From Gonatopus flavifemur (lineage: Eukaryota; Arthropoda; Insecta; Hymenoptera; Dryinidae): 64,000 nt of DNA. The stretch is taken from NCBI GenBank assembly GCA_018340375.1, contig JAFFJZ010000003.1, positions 16,616,001 through 16,680,000 on the forward strand, in the 5' to 3' direction. The stretch's first letter is position 1; the number at the start of each line of letters is the position of its first letter. A program made the position numbers and the translations under genes. This document shows, piece after piece, positions 25,056-37,272 of the stretch. The notes beneath the pieces were generated by a model, which was given only the letters and a program-made list of their open reading frames with translations, did not search any database and had not been told where the DNA came from.

Positions 25056-26694
25056 TTAAATGAATCTTCAATGAATCTCAGTTTCCCGAACCAGTCCATC
25101 CCATATACTTTTTTTCTTCACAATGGAATTCACCGAAGCGTAGATATCGATGAAAATAAATTTCCGTAATGATTTTTCAGTTTGTATCCATCTATATCTA
25201 GTTTCCGATCATAAATCATACATTATCTACATCAACCGGAAGCATGACTGGTTACCAATCGGGGTCGTGGCGTGTATAGTAAACAGATCCGGTAAAGGGG
25301 TTGCGAAATCATGGTTAAGAGGAAAGACAAGGCGAGCAAGGTTTTGTGACGAAGGAAGAGAATGCGGACGACGATCGGACCGGCCCGTCACCGATAACCA
25401 ATCCGTACTGGGTTTGGCTCGACCGGCTAAAATCGAACAATGTCTCTCCTCTATGCTAAAATGGTCTCCGATAAGCACGCATCTATAACCTATCCCACGC
25501 TCGACTCGTGATAACGTGAAAACAATAACCACCCTCGATTCTGGTACGCTGGTACGCACGCGCAACAACACACACAAACACACACACACACAAGATTGAA
25601 TATGGCTTTGCCCAACGATGCGATCATTATACGTAATATACCGGATCAATTGAGCGAAGAATTTATTTATTATTAACAAATCTGATGTATCGAGTGATAT
25701 ATCCAGTGATTAATTTATATTCCAATCTCATTATGAGATCATTCGATTGTGCCGAAAAGACATTAGCGACAATGTATCCGCGAATTCAATGCACATTCTC
25801 TTTGTATCTCTTTCTTCTACGTTACAGAGAGTGTTATATATAGCAGAAGGATTTTTACTAATTAAAGTTATGAATAGTGAGAAGAGCAGTTAATTAGCAC
25901 GAGTTGAGAGCTCAGTTTAAAAGACTTATTTAGCTTTTATGTACGAAGGTGGAGAGTATGAATTCACTTTGGCCACTTCGTTCTCATTTTCTCTGCTCAG
26001 ATGTTCACTTATAACTGTAATAACAAGAAGGAGCTTTAAATGACATGCAAATTGAATTTCCGTAATTAACTGCATATATTGTCGTGTACTATGAGAGATG
26101 GTTATTGAATTATATTTCATCTTTCATTGATTCTTTGGGAAATCTTTTCAAGGGAAATCGATTTTCTCTCTTTTTATTTGCTGAAATAATTCCCGAATGA
26201 AATGGAGTTTGAAAAACTCGTGTATTATATCGTATACTCCCCTTAACGAACGATTTTAAATGTTTGAATTGAAGATATCGGAGCTGAACTCTCAAGAGTT
26301 CGCCATTTCCATCATTTTCTTTCAAAGGATTTATACAATCCATACAACAGTCGGTTCGTGATGTTATGATATCGTATCGTTGAACTATCGCTCTATTCTC
26401 ATTAGACCTATTTCTCGAAGTAGAAACTTTTCAAATCCAAAGAGACAAGAAACAACGTTATACGGCAACGTGATATACCAGCTTGTGGACATTGTATACT
26501 ATAACGGGCCATGTTCGTTCGCTTTGAAGTTTACTGAGCCCTTCCACAAGCTCTAGCTTTTCATAAAGATGCACTTTCACTTTTTCTTTTCTCTTCCTTT
26601 CTGTACATGTTTTCAAAGCTCCTGTTAGCTTGGCAACACGCGATCCACATTTATACCGAAGATCCCTTCAGTGGTTTCAACACCATGCAGCAAA

Positions 26695-26810
26695 GCCTCG
26701 AGGCGTACAACCCTGTGCATCGAGGCTTGGATTACCGTGCAACAACGTAGGTTACTAGATACGATCCTGTTGTCGTTTAGCAGGGTGTAATGAATTCCCT
26801 GACACTTGCA
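26695..26810 (+). repeat. Dispersed repeat, copy 1
   Basis: Aligns with 27683-27796 in the same orientation, about 1 kb away. Shared blocks are GCCTCGAG, GTACAAC, GGATTACCG, TACTAGAT, CCTGTTGT, GGTGTAATGAATT and TTGCA. By eye roughly three bases in four agree. There is no coding frame or tRNA-like box A/B, so the repeat class is unknown. Confidence 0.7.
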
Positions 26811-27682
26811 CAATCGATAAATGTATACGTACATCACGTATAAAGGGATAATATACCGCATGTACTTGTCACTCGTTTATTTTCATAATCTTGAGAAGCA
26901 GAAACAATAAAGAATACAAAGTTGGATTTCAAAGAACAAGAATATCGGTTACAAATACACGATTAGTATTACGAAATTGCTTAATTATGGAGCGTAATCA
27001 AGCGTGTTATGCATCATGCCTGAACTATATTCGCCTTACAAATTCGAGTAATGTCATCGCTCGAGTCGTGCCGCACGATTTATTTTTCTACATGAATTAT
27101 TTTTCGAAAAGTGATAATTCAACTGAGAGAAATTTCGTGAGGGCTAGAAGGTGTGATTGAGAATAACAAAGCGTTACGTGTCTTTTGTTCCCTGATGAAA
27201 TCGTGAATTCACGAAAGATAATAATCATCATCATCATCATCTTCTTCTTCGTCCCAGGGCCAGCTAGTTAGGGCCATGGTATTCTCGCGTTGAAGATGGT
27301 CATAAAAACAAGGATACAAAAATGGAAATGATGGTAAAATTCTCACAACATCGGATGAGGTTTTGTAACTTACAATGAGGACATCGTAGGTTTGTTTTTA
27401 AAAAAAGAGTAATTGAAAATTCTTCTTTCATCGTTGTTAAAATGTCTTCATTCTTCGTAGCTCTTTGAAACTTTCCAATGGAACAAAGAAAAAATATTAG
27501 GGACAGATGTAAACGCCTTTGGTGTTCAGAACTGAATACGTGCTTTCAAAGTTTAGGCTTGCAATATGCTATTCACATCCAAATTTTCACAAAGATGTTT
27601 GTGTTCGGGTAGATACAGGGTACAACGTATAACGTATACGTGCGCGCGTGTCGATGTTGTCGCTTAATACCCGTGCACGGAG

Positions 27683-27796
27683 AGCCTCGAGGGTGTACAA
27701 CCTGTGCAACGGAGCTAGGATTACCGCATCACAAGGTACTAGATGCAGCCCTGTTGTAGCTTAGTAAGGTGTAATGAATTTGTTGACACACGTGCA
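27683..27796 (+). repeat. Dispersed repeat, copy 2
   Basis: Second diverged copy of the repeat at 26695-26810, with a few small deletions. Confidence 0.7.
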
Positions 27797-29429
27797 AGTA
27801 TATAGACCAGAAAATACGATGATGACACCTGACTATCACTTATCGCGTATACAGGGCATCATCAAATATATATATATATAACACGGTTTTCACTTTCGAA
27901 GGATTAAAACATCTTGAAGGAATTACAATCGATAAAAGAGGGAAGAAGCCCTGTGTTTGATTACTCTTTTCACAGTACAGACTGCGACTTCCAATATCGT
28001 GATAGAAAATCAGTCGAATCAAGAGAAAATTCAAACCTCGATCGATTGGACTTGGGAGTACTTGACTTACAATGTCCATAAACCAAAGTACACGTGGATG
28101 TATTATAGCGCGTGTTGTCTTTCCCCGTACATACATCATAGTCTCTTTCACTTTGTCTTATATACGTGTATTCGCCATGCAAATACGTGTTACCTCCCTG
28201 TGCGGAGAACGATTTTGTTGGCTGCTACACACAAACATGAAGATATGCGGTTGCCTAGGTGCTACATTTGCTATTGCATTGCGATGGTTAAATCGCATGA
28301 ATGTAGAACATGCGCGTAAATTCCGTTGGAGAGAAGATTCATACAACCTCTAAACCCTCAACGGCATTAAGCAAATTGAAATCTCAGAGAAGATCGTTTG
28401 TATAAACTAGTACCATCTCGGTCATCGTAACTGACGTCATCTGGTCTAGTACTGGTCTATTAATGTTTTGTTTTTGCTGTAAAACGTTGAAAAGGGAAAG
28501 AATTTTTTCAATATTTCTGTCGAATTGACAAATTGTATAATTCTCATTTCTAGACCATTCATGAATTCGATTCAATTATTTTCCTTGTTGTTGTTTTTTT
28601 TTCCTTCAAACTCATTTGGAACTACCCTATTTTGTAAGATCGAAGGAATCGAATTCTGTTACAGCACATAGCCCTCGAGTTCTCCCCGCCAAATGTTCAT
28701 TCAGTTCTCCGAACCTGTTTCACGTGAAAATTTCATCGCGCATGAGGCAGTCGGTAACCTTGGCTGGCGCTTTAATTACGAAAGCAAATATTATCGAACT
28801 GGTGGAGTTAATTAGATAATTAAAACTTTAAAGGCATGTTGCTTTATGAAGTGATCGTGTGATATTCTAAGAACTGCTAAACGTGGATGTGTTGAATAAC
28901 TCTTGTGAAGTCTCATGTGAAATGCATGGCTGCACGAATTTATAATTTATTAAAGCGAACCTGTACAGCAGAGACAAACTAGTAACAATCATTTTCTTTC
29001 ATCCTTAAAACAACATGCATAGGTTGATTTTCCAAACGTTTGAAATTTCAGAACGAATCCACGAGACAATGGATCGTTGAAGCCGACAACGACGTTTTTG
29101 TTTTTTCATTCTCAGAAACACAATGATTGCCTACAATAATATTTTGACGCGCGCTTTTCTCTTGTCGAGGACTTGAGATACGCCCTATATGTGCGTGTTC
29201 GCTGGATGATCAATCAAAAGCATTGTTTCGTATCATTTCACAATCAATATTTCTATGATAATAGTATTCAGCGAATGAATAGATCCAATCTGACGATTAT
29301 TTCAATTATCCATCAACAAGCGCACCTTTCCAGTTGTGATTGCATCATTCATCGGACAGTAACGCGAGTCGATTCACGTGGAAGGGAATCGATAAAATCT
29401 GAACGGACTCTGAACGTGATTAATTCTAA

Positions 29430-29435
29430 TTTATT
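29430..29435 (-). terminator. Poly(A) signal of the nested gene
   Basis: AATAAA on the minus strand about 50 nt past the stop codon at 29486. It gives the nested gene a short 3' UTR. Confidence 0.6.
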
Positions 29436-29485
29436 TGATCAAACACTTACTACGAGTCCTCGATTTATCACGAGGATGAAAATCC

Positions 29486-31013
29486 TCAACACTTTCCACA
29501 AATAAACCTTTTCTCTTTCGTCATCGATCCGTTTTCATATTTTCTAATGGTGATGGAACCCTGACAATGCAATTTATTCAATATCACTTCCTCTTCCGGA
29601 TCCTCCAAGCTGAAACTTTCTGTAGATTCAAAATCTTGAAATGACTCGTCGTTGGGTTTACGTTTTTTATTCGTTCTTTTGAACGTACGATTGTCGATTT
29701 CGTCTATGGTCTCCAAAACTTTGAGGATGTTTCTTTCAGTTGAATAGTCCGTGAAGATTTTTGTCACGCCTCCAGCGTTTATTTTCAAGTAATAGCGAAC
29801 TGGATTATCAACGTCATCTGTAAAATATGGTTGTTACTAACCCAGATCATTATTTTCCTACAATAACTATACTAATATTCAACCTTGATCGCTGAGGGTC
29901 ATCGTTGTTTGTGGAGCAATCCGTGCTTCTGTATTCACACTGTTACTGCATATGGAAACAGAGTTTCCTAAAAGAATGTCAGATGAGTTGATTCGAACTC
30001 TGGTGGAAGTGAAATTTAGATTCTTACCAATCAGGCTCTTCGTTTGAAGTGGAAACAGCGTGTCCTGGGAGCCCTCGACCCTGATGGTCATAAAACCTCC
30101 GCCTGAAGAGAGATATATATATATATATATATAATCGAATCAATAAATTCTAAACAAGGCTGAACAAGGTTTTTATAATCCATACATACAATCATTATCA
30201 TTCCTGATAATCACAGTTGTATTTCCACGTGGCAAATGAAAAATTTTCGAATCCCCAGTCATTTCATTTTTGATCGTAAGTGTAGTTTTGCGATTGATTT
30301 CTAAAAAGAATTTGAATGATCATATTGTTGTTTCTAGGATGAGTATTATTCCACTCACTTTTTTCACGATCCGCGTGTTCCAATTGAACTCTTGCTTTGA
30401 TTCGCTCTTCCCTTTCTTGATACCCTCTCAAACGATCTTCCAGTTGAGCTCGACGTGTTTGGATTTTGTTTTCATACTTGTCTATGCGATTGGCAGCATG
30501 ATCGCGGTGACGTTCGGCTCGCGAGTACTCTTTTTCCAATCTTCTACGCATTTTTCTCCCTTCTCGTGAATCCTTATCGATGTTTTCCAACTCCTTCTCG
30601 ATTGTCGACATTTCTTCTCCGTAAGATTTTAATTCGTCCCTAGCTTGGGATATGGACTCCTCACAAGCTTTAATTTTTTCTCCAATTTGCTCCTCTTTTG
30701 CTCGTCTTTTATAGTATAAGTTTTGCAAAAGTTCGTTTGCTCTGTTGTTTATTTCAGTTGCAGTCAATGGTTTTGCATTTCTCATCCAAAAATCTTCAAC
30801 CTCTATGCTCGCTTTGTTCAATCTGTGACGTAAAAAACTGGATTAAAGTCAACTTTTGAACTTCGAGAAAAAATGAGATTCGAATATTCGTATAATTAAC
30901 TTTGTTTAACAATGAAATATATCTTGCAAAAATGTTCTATCTTGAGATCTCTTGAAAACTCACCCAAAAATAAATAGAAACATAAACACAGAGAATTTCT
31001 TGAATCCAATCAT
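29486..31013 (-). CDS. Nested six-exon gene: secreted coiled-coil protein with short exon-encoded repeats
   Basis: Exons are 31013-30964, 30822-30359, 30300-30190, 30102-30028, 29967-29884 and 29817-29486. All five introns are GT-AG, 58-141 nt, with matching phases (2,1,1,1,1), giving 371 residues. Exon 1 encodes a start Met and a hydrophobic signal peptide (residues 1-17, cleavage near 22). Exon 2 encodes a highly charged region: after a short Trp-containing segment, residues about 50-170 form a long Glu/Lys/Arg/Asp coiled coil. Exons 3, 4 and 5 each encode a short segment opening with a strand-like Thr/Ser-Ile motif; exon 6 adds one or two more, an acidic stretch and a C-terminal Cys-Gly-Lys-Cys. 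It should be secreted. I recognise no family. It lies antisense within the 30-kb intron of the membrane-protein gene and has its own core promoter and poly(A) signal. Confidence 0.8.
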
Positions 31014-31086
31014 TTTTGAAATAATTATCACTTTTTCACGGGTCGGTATATTCACGCAAGATATTTTATCACTGTATTTGATAGAA

Positions 31087-31120
31087 TACTGACTTCTCGA
31101 CCGTGTCGTACGAATTTATA
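31087..31120 (-). promoter_or_regulatory. TATA box and initiator of the nested gene
   Basis: TATAAA reads on the minus strand at 31120-31115 and TCAGTA, an arthropod-type initiator, at 31092-31087. Taking the A of the initiator (31090) as +1, the TATA box starts at -30, the canonical spacing. This predicts a 77-nt 5' UTR before the ATG at 31013. Confidence 0.7.
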
Positions 31121-34100
31121 TTCGATATATTTTTGGATCATCCATACATGTTTCCACACAGTTGGTAAAACAATTCATGAATACTTCAAAGAACAATACT
31201 GAGAATATAAACAATGGTTCATCATACGAACACGTTGGATGTTATGACACGATTTGTGAGTAATTTTTGGATTTGTTTTGCAACGTGAAAATAACACACA
31301 GTCTTGAATTCTTCAGAACTCCTAGCAAACTTCCCGACGTATTTATTTATGTACCCATTGATAACTTCGTTATCTCTCGTACGAAAATTGATAAAATCGA
31401 ATGTTGTTTCGATACCATCACTCGAAAAATTTATTAACTCAGCCTGTTCGTTCATCAAAAAGAAACATTACAAAATTTATCAGAAAAGTAATTATATAGA
31501 ATGAGTATATTCGTATATTCAGTGACATTGGATTCGAGAAGAATGAGATGAATCATTTATTATTCAAGAGAGCCCATTAACTGAAAGTAAAAGGAGGACG
31601 TTTATTATTCAAGATATTTTCTCTGCAATTAACAAAGCGTGTGTAACAACGTGATGCGTTTAAACGGATAATTCAAAATTCATAGACATCGTAAATGAAC
31701 TGTTCAGAATTCATATATAAGCATTCGCATAAGAATGTGAAATACCCAATCGTTTCTAATTCCGGAGAAGAAGGTTCTCTGGATAGCGAATTTATCCACG
31801 TAAGAATACAAGGAATCTGAACGGTCACAGGTGGGAACAATGTTCTTCCAGAAGGGACTACGGAACTATATTCTCATGTGGAAATGAGCAAGAACCGATC
31901 GATATCCCATATTGAAATACATATTGTTGGACATTTTTTTTCCCGCAGAAGGAACAAAGAATTCTGATAGTTAAAAGAGACGATTCCATTATTGTATTAC
32001 TAGATAGCTTACAACCTTTTCATAATTCCTCTTGTCAACTTTTTGAAAATTCATACGATATATAAACAAATTCGTATGGTGGAACACTGCAGATTCTAGG
32101 TGATTTAGAAGGGTTTGAAGCTCTCACACTCCACTTGAAAAACCAAGGGTGGATTTTCACAAGGGTAATCGAAATTACCTCTTCCGATTTGGGGTTTTCT
32201 GTTCAGTTAGTGACGAGGCACAATGAACTTGAATGGAGAAATACATGTTGTTTCGAGGAACAAAATGGCTTCCACTGTTCACGTATAGAAGTGAAAACCC
32301 CCTTCTCAGCATATTTAAAAGAAATTAAAAAATTGTACATTGGAAGCAGAATAATTTATCCTTCTACAAGTTTCTTTTATTATTCCACTGAACTTTATTG
32401 CACAAATTATTAATTATGCCACGCTTAAATGAAACTTATGGGAACTTTTACTCGTTGGATCCCGTTGAAGATTCTTCTTAGAAGTTCGTTGTGTGGGGTA
32501 ACAATTGCAGTTTCTCATTGTAAATAATAAATTGAGACGTACAAGGGTGATGACTTGGTAATTATCAGAATTTCACGTGACATTTCGAGTGAGAGAATTC
32601 GATAAATATCATATCAAACCTTTTGTATTATAGAAACATAATTCCTGTAAAAAATGTACACCCTCTGGATGAATTTCATTTTTCCAATGTTGTAATGACT
32701 TAAAATTCATTGACTCGAATTGCTCATTATGCAAATTCCATAGAAATCCCGTCCAATTTGAAGTCCAAAAGTATCATCGCGTAAACCTCTGAGAAATATA
32801 CAAAATTCAATTAAAATTGAAAACAAAGATAAATTCGCGTATATGGGTGAAGAATGGGAAATTGAGGTATTGTCTCAACAAGTGAAATGTAGGTCTATTG
32901 TTTCCTATTTCCGTCTGCAGTTTTGAGAGGATTGGCAAAATGCCTCGGTGCATTCAAGGATTCCAAATAGCCTATTCTCTTTTTTAGGTTGTCAACACAA
33001 ATTATTTTTTCTATTCAAGGAAAAGAAATACACAAGGGTTCCACAAAGAATTGTGAATCGATCATTTTTCTGACAAATTTCAATGGAAATACAGTGAATT
33101 ATTGTTATCCTGCAATTTCAAAACGTATTCTTGAACGATTCTATTTCGAGTGGGACGTTGAATTAAAATTGATGTTCTCTGACTTGAGGAAACAAAGAAG
33201 AAAAACTCTCATTAAAATGATACATACTTACACTTCAAGCTTTTGCTGTGAGGAGATTTTTATAGAGTTGGGAAAAGTGAATAGATTCAGCTCAGTTTCA
33301 AGAATATTCATCCCTTAAGTCCAGTTAGAAACTCAACTGAATCCCTTGATCTTGCGATTCAAGATATCAAAAAGGGGCAACTTCCTTCATGACTTCAATG
33401 TATAAAAACAGGTTTTGCAATATAATAAGGTGAATTATAATAATGTTCTGTTCAGACCACAGACCTCTTTCAATAATAATTCACATCTCTGACGGAAACT
33501 TCTTTTGAGAAGTCGCTCATTTTCTCAATATAAAAACGGCGAGTTATGAAAACGATGTTCTTCTTTTTTTTTTCTTTTTTAAGTGACATTACATATCCAC
33601 ACTCTTCAGTTTCAATGAAAAGTTCTTTTACTAGAAAAGTAATTCATATTTTCTTACGACGGAATACGCGTTCTTTATCCTTTTCAATGCATTGGCGTTA
33701 GATATCCCTTTGAATACATGTTGTAGAAACGAGAACTCAAACTCACTAAATATGATAAATTATCGTTATTCACCTACTCACATTAACTTCTTGGAATTGA
33801 AAACATCGTCTAAAGAGTGTGCTGCAAGATTTCGAGTCTAAATATTTCGTTATTCGATTATCAATTAATAATACATTCTAATTACTCTCTCTTTCGAAAA
33901 TCACAGTAACTCTCAACACTCGAAAGATAATATTCATGTTCCGCATTGTTCCTCCGACAAATCGATCGTTTGCTTATGTTCGTTAAAATATAAAATTTTC
34001 CAGGCCAACGGGAAACGATAAATTTAAGAACGCAGGGTTTTTGAAAATCCAATTAATACACAATAATCACACGATATCGCGTTTCGGATGGATATTATTT

Positions 34101-34643
34101 CACAACACATACTTTCAATTCGAATTTGTCTTGAATTCGCAGGTGAGGAACAGAACCATCCACCCTCGGATGGAATTGAAAACGCGATCGAAATCGTTTA
34201 ATTTATAATTAAATGTCATGACGATTCGAAATCTTTGTTTTGAAATAATTATAATTCACGGGACGATTGAATCGCATCGCGGGTACGTTATATACCACTT
34301 GATTTTCGTGCGTCAATATTGCAATTATAATTGACGTTCATTACACAAACCCTGATCGAAAAATATTCCTGTTACAATGACCATCCGTTCATAAACGTAC
34401 ACTCATTGGAAATTTATCTCCATTTGTTGGCTAGTTATTGAAAACAAATTTGATTATTCAAATTATTCATCAGCATCCGGAATACTGAATACAAATTAAT
34501 ATAATTGTTTGGGAAAGTATATTGAAATTTCCATAATTTATTCTTGCGATTTATGTGGAATATTGTATCTTTGATGAAAACAGTAATAATAATTGATATA
34601 GTGGATCGGATTATAACAAGGGTTATTGAATTTATTGTTTCAG
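31121..34643. other. Last part of the 30-kb intron
   Basis: AT-rich. Open frames at 31222-31458 (minus), 32135-32413 (plus) and 32988-33318 (plus, after a good TTTTTTAG acceptor) look mildly coding-like but match nothing I know, and chance predicts a few of this length. The acceptor TTTATTGTTTCAG closes the intron at 34643. Confidence 0.45.
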
Positions 34644-35970
34644 GCACAAACGGAAAGTGCAGAACCTGTTGCCATGTAAAAGCGCGGCAGGAGCGGCGGC
34701 GGCGGCAGCAGCCGCTGGACGAGGCGGTCGAATTCTAACGGATAGTCAACCTCGACCTGGCTCGGTGACTGGGAGCGGAGCTGCGGTTCTGTACGAGGAT
34801 CTACCAGACCCCACGCTGACTCATTCCCAACTACACAATCATCACCTAACACCCAGTAGTCATCATCATTATCAGGCACCGACGATCGAGGTACGAGGTA
34901 CAAATCCCGAACGAAGAGAGAACCTTCTTCTAACACGGGAATCGTCCACCGGTGATTCGCTGGTGCAACAGCAAACGCTGCGTCGTGTGCCATCGTTGCA
35001 ACCGCATCACCTCGACTATCTCGACTATCGCGATCCTAGGGCAATATTGCGCGTCGCCGACAAGCCTTCTAGAGCGGTATTGGGTGGCTATCGTACTCCG
35101 CGTGCTTTATTAGCTAAATCCCAAGGCGTGCCAATGTCGATAGCGACCCATCATCAGGCTGGTAGTAACAATAGTAGGGATAGTAATCATGGGGCGTCAG
35201 GACAAATCGTTGAGGTCGATAGTCCTCTTTTACAGGATAGTCATGTTCTGTTAGCTACACAAAATTCTCGAATAACGAGTCAACAATCTATGACACCGTC
35301 ATCCCCCATAACGGAATCATCTTCCTCCTCTTCTTCGTCGGGAATTCCTCATTCGTTATCAACTTCCGATGTGGTAGATAGGAATAACGAAACTTACCGG
35401 TCACCCCTTCTCACGCCTTGCATCCCAGCACGTCCTCGTGATTCTGGTATCCCTATAACACCCACTCATCGTTTGAAACGTAACAATCAAACCCCAAATG
35501 GTAGGAATTCTAATACCGCCGTGGATGACAATCCGTTTATTAGCGATAGATCGGTTGGACGCAGATCTTCGGTCGATTCCGAAGGCTATTCGTATATCGA
35601 TTTCAAAAATGACGGAGATGGCAGATCGATAAGGTATCAGCCTCTCTCTCCTTTGCCGATAGCTAACCGCCCACCCGGTAAATTCGATAAAAATATCCGA
35701 CGTGGGGGTAAAACGATGCTTCTATCCTCAGCCTCCAGATCGAATTCGATTGATTCCGAGGGTTATTCGTATATCATGGAAATGGGTTATAGGAAAGGAA
35801 TAGGAGCTCCTGGGGCGGCTAGAAGGATCGTTGCCGAAGGTACAGAGGAGGAAGTCTGTCCACTTTGTACTATGCAACAAATCCATAATCTCTTAAGTAG
35901 ACCCGAAGAAGTGTACTTGAATGTCCAAGATGAGCCATCGGGGTGCCTTCAGGATGTTCAAAGCACGTGA
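34644..35970 (+). CDS. Membrane protein, cytoplasmic-tail exon A (possible alternative last exon)
   Basis: After the acceptor ending 34643, one base completes the Lys codon begun at 4607, and 441 codons follow to TGA at 35968-35970. From the Met at 4495 this gives 479 residues. The tail is disordered: a basic start, a polyalanine run, a His-rich patch, a polyserine run, then an Asn-Pro-Phe motif (residue 334, the type bound by EH domains). Two copies of Asp-Ser-Glu-Gly-Tyr-Ser-Tyr-Ile follow at residues 349 and 408; each fits a YxxΦ sorting motif or a phosphotyrosine site. A Cys-Pro-Leu-Cys pair lies at 443. An internal donor (GAG|GTACGA after 34890, phase 0) fits the phase-0 exon at 55365, so the part after 34890 may be isoform-specific. 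The first 82 codons would then be shared. Family not recognised. Confidence 0.85.
34891..34896 (+). promoter_or_regulatory. Candidate internal splice donor in exon A
   Basis: GAG|GTACGA, in phase 0. It is the best phase-0 GT I find in the exon and the phase needed to join exon B. No good donor of that phase lies near the stop codon. Confidence 0.4.
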
Positions 35971-37100
35971 CAAAGATTCAAATGAGAAGCGCGGATAAGT
36001 TTATAAAGACTGTTCATGTTTTCTCTCATTTCGTGTGTCCCTGTTAGATTCAGCTGAAGTATTTGAGATGAGTATTATTCTTTGATCACTGCCAGGAATG
36101 AATATCCGACAATTATTGTCAATTGATCATAAACGAGATTTGTATTCATTCGTAGACAAATCAATGAACTTTTGACGTGATATTTTTTGGAATAATTTTG
36201 AATATTCCACTTGAAGCGTCGAAGAGTTAAAAGAAAAGGAAACAAACAAACATACATTTTAGATGAACTTTGACCGATGAAACATATCTGAAAATATTGG
36301 ATTTGATCATTCGAATTCTCTTTCCACGATAGTCATTGAATCAATCAAAATACATTTCTCTCCTATATAGTATATTCAAGTCTTCTACGTTCGCCAAGTT
36401 CCTTAATCTTTGTTTTTTATTTTCGAATAGTCTGGATAGATTAATTACCCCGGTGTCTCTTTTCGGAGTTGTAGCGAATCGAAGAACTGACCAAATTTGT
36501 ATTATTCGACTGACAGAATACATACGATCTCGCTGTAACCGCTGATCCGAGACACGCGAAGCGTCAAACTAGTCAGTATTTATCTCTCGTTATTATTTGT
36601 CGTGCCTACGCAATCTGATTCAAAAGCAATATAGTAATAGAATAGTAATAGAAGGATGGAAGGATTGAAAATATTTGTTATATCACAACACAGTTTGAGT
36701 ATTAAAAAAAAAAAAGAGAGAAATAAATGAGAGGCCTTATTTTTCAATTGCGTAGGCATGGCTGGTTCACGCACTCCCTGTACATAGACTATATATAGTA
36801 TGAAATTCATTGAAAAGTGAATGACAAACGCTGTACATAATCAAATCATTTCGTTGTACATAGCCTTAGACGATCTAGAATCTCAAACTTGCGAGTGATG
36901 AAAATTTCAACGCGTTTAAGTTTGTTAAGTTCTAAGTTATTAGATATTATTAATATTATTATTACCATCATTGTCATTGTATTATTATTTATTATCATTA
37001 ATATTACCTCATTGAAAATACCGAAATCTCGGTAACTCGATTCAATTGATTCTCAGTGCCGCGCAGCGCCATATAATGTGTTTTGTAATTGAACAACGCG

Positions 37101-37154
37101 CGAGAAAAGAAGAGAGAGCGAGAGAAAGAGAGAGAGAGAGAGAGGGAGAGAGAG
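37101..37154. repeat. GA-rich microsatellite
   Basis: A run of GA with a few interruptions in the probable 3' UTR. Confidence 0.9.
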
Positions 37155-37266
37155 TTTATCTGCATGAGAATGAGTGAGAGAGTCAGAGACAGAGAATCAA
37201 CAAACTGAAGAAAAAAACGAGACGTTCTGTACATATAGTATTTAAAAAGAAACAGATAAATTGGAA

Positions 37267-37272
37267 AATAAA
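37267..37272 (+). terminator. Poly(A) signal after exon A
   Basis: AATAAA about 1.3 kb past the stop at 35970, at the end of UTR-like sequence. Confidence 0.5.

Larger units (their letters stand above)
23719..29429. other. Intron between the mariner and the nested gene
   Basis: Mostly AT-rich intron. It holds two copies of a dispersed repeat (26695-26810 and 27683-27796), a GC-richer island at 25240-25620 ending in a CA run, and an ATC/TTC run near 27222-27252. Two weak plus-strand exon candidates (24219-24322 and 24858-25055) have good pyrimidine-rich acceptors, but I could not assemble a gene from them. Confidence 0.45.

Noticed and set aside
25227..25679. 150-codon minus-strand open frame
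   Set aside because: It lies in a GC-richer island, overlaps a CA repeat, has no splice support and no recognisable domain. A frame of this length is expected occasionally by chance.
31222..31458. 78-codon minus-strand frame upstream of the nested gene
   Set aside because: The composition is plausible, but it lies before the nested gene's TATA box, has no clear promoter or partner exon, and is short enough to be chance.
32135..33318. Two plus-strand frames (32135-32413 and 32988-33318) as a gene
   Set aside because: The second has a good acceptor, but no donor links them, no start or family is evident, and chance predicts a few frames of this size.
34640..34993. 117-codon minus-strand frame
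   Set aside because: It is antisense to tail exon A and crosses its splice site.
35950..35970. Donor at AGCAC|GTGACA near the exon A stop
   Set aside because: Its phase (2) would put exon B in a frame that breaks the clear Asn-Pro-Val-Tyr reading and the join to exon C.
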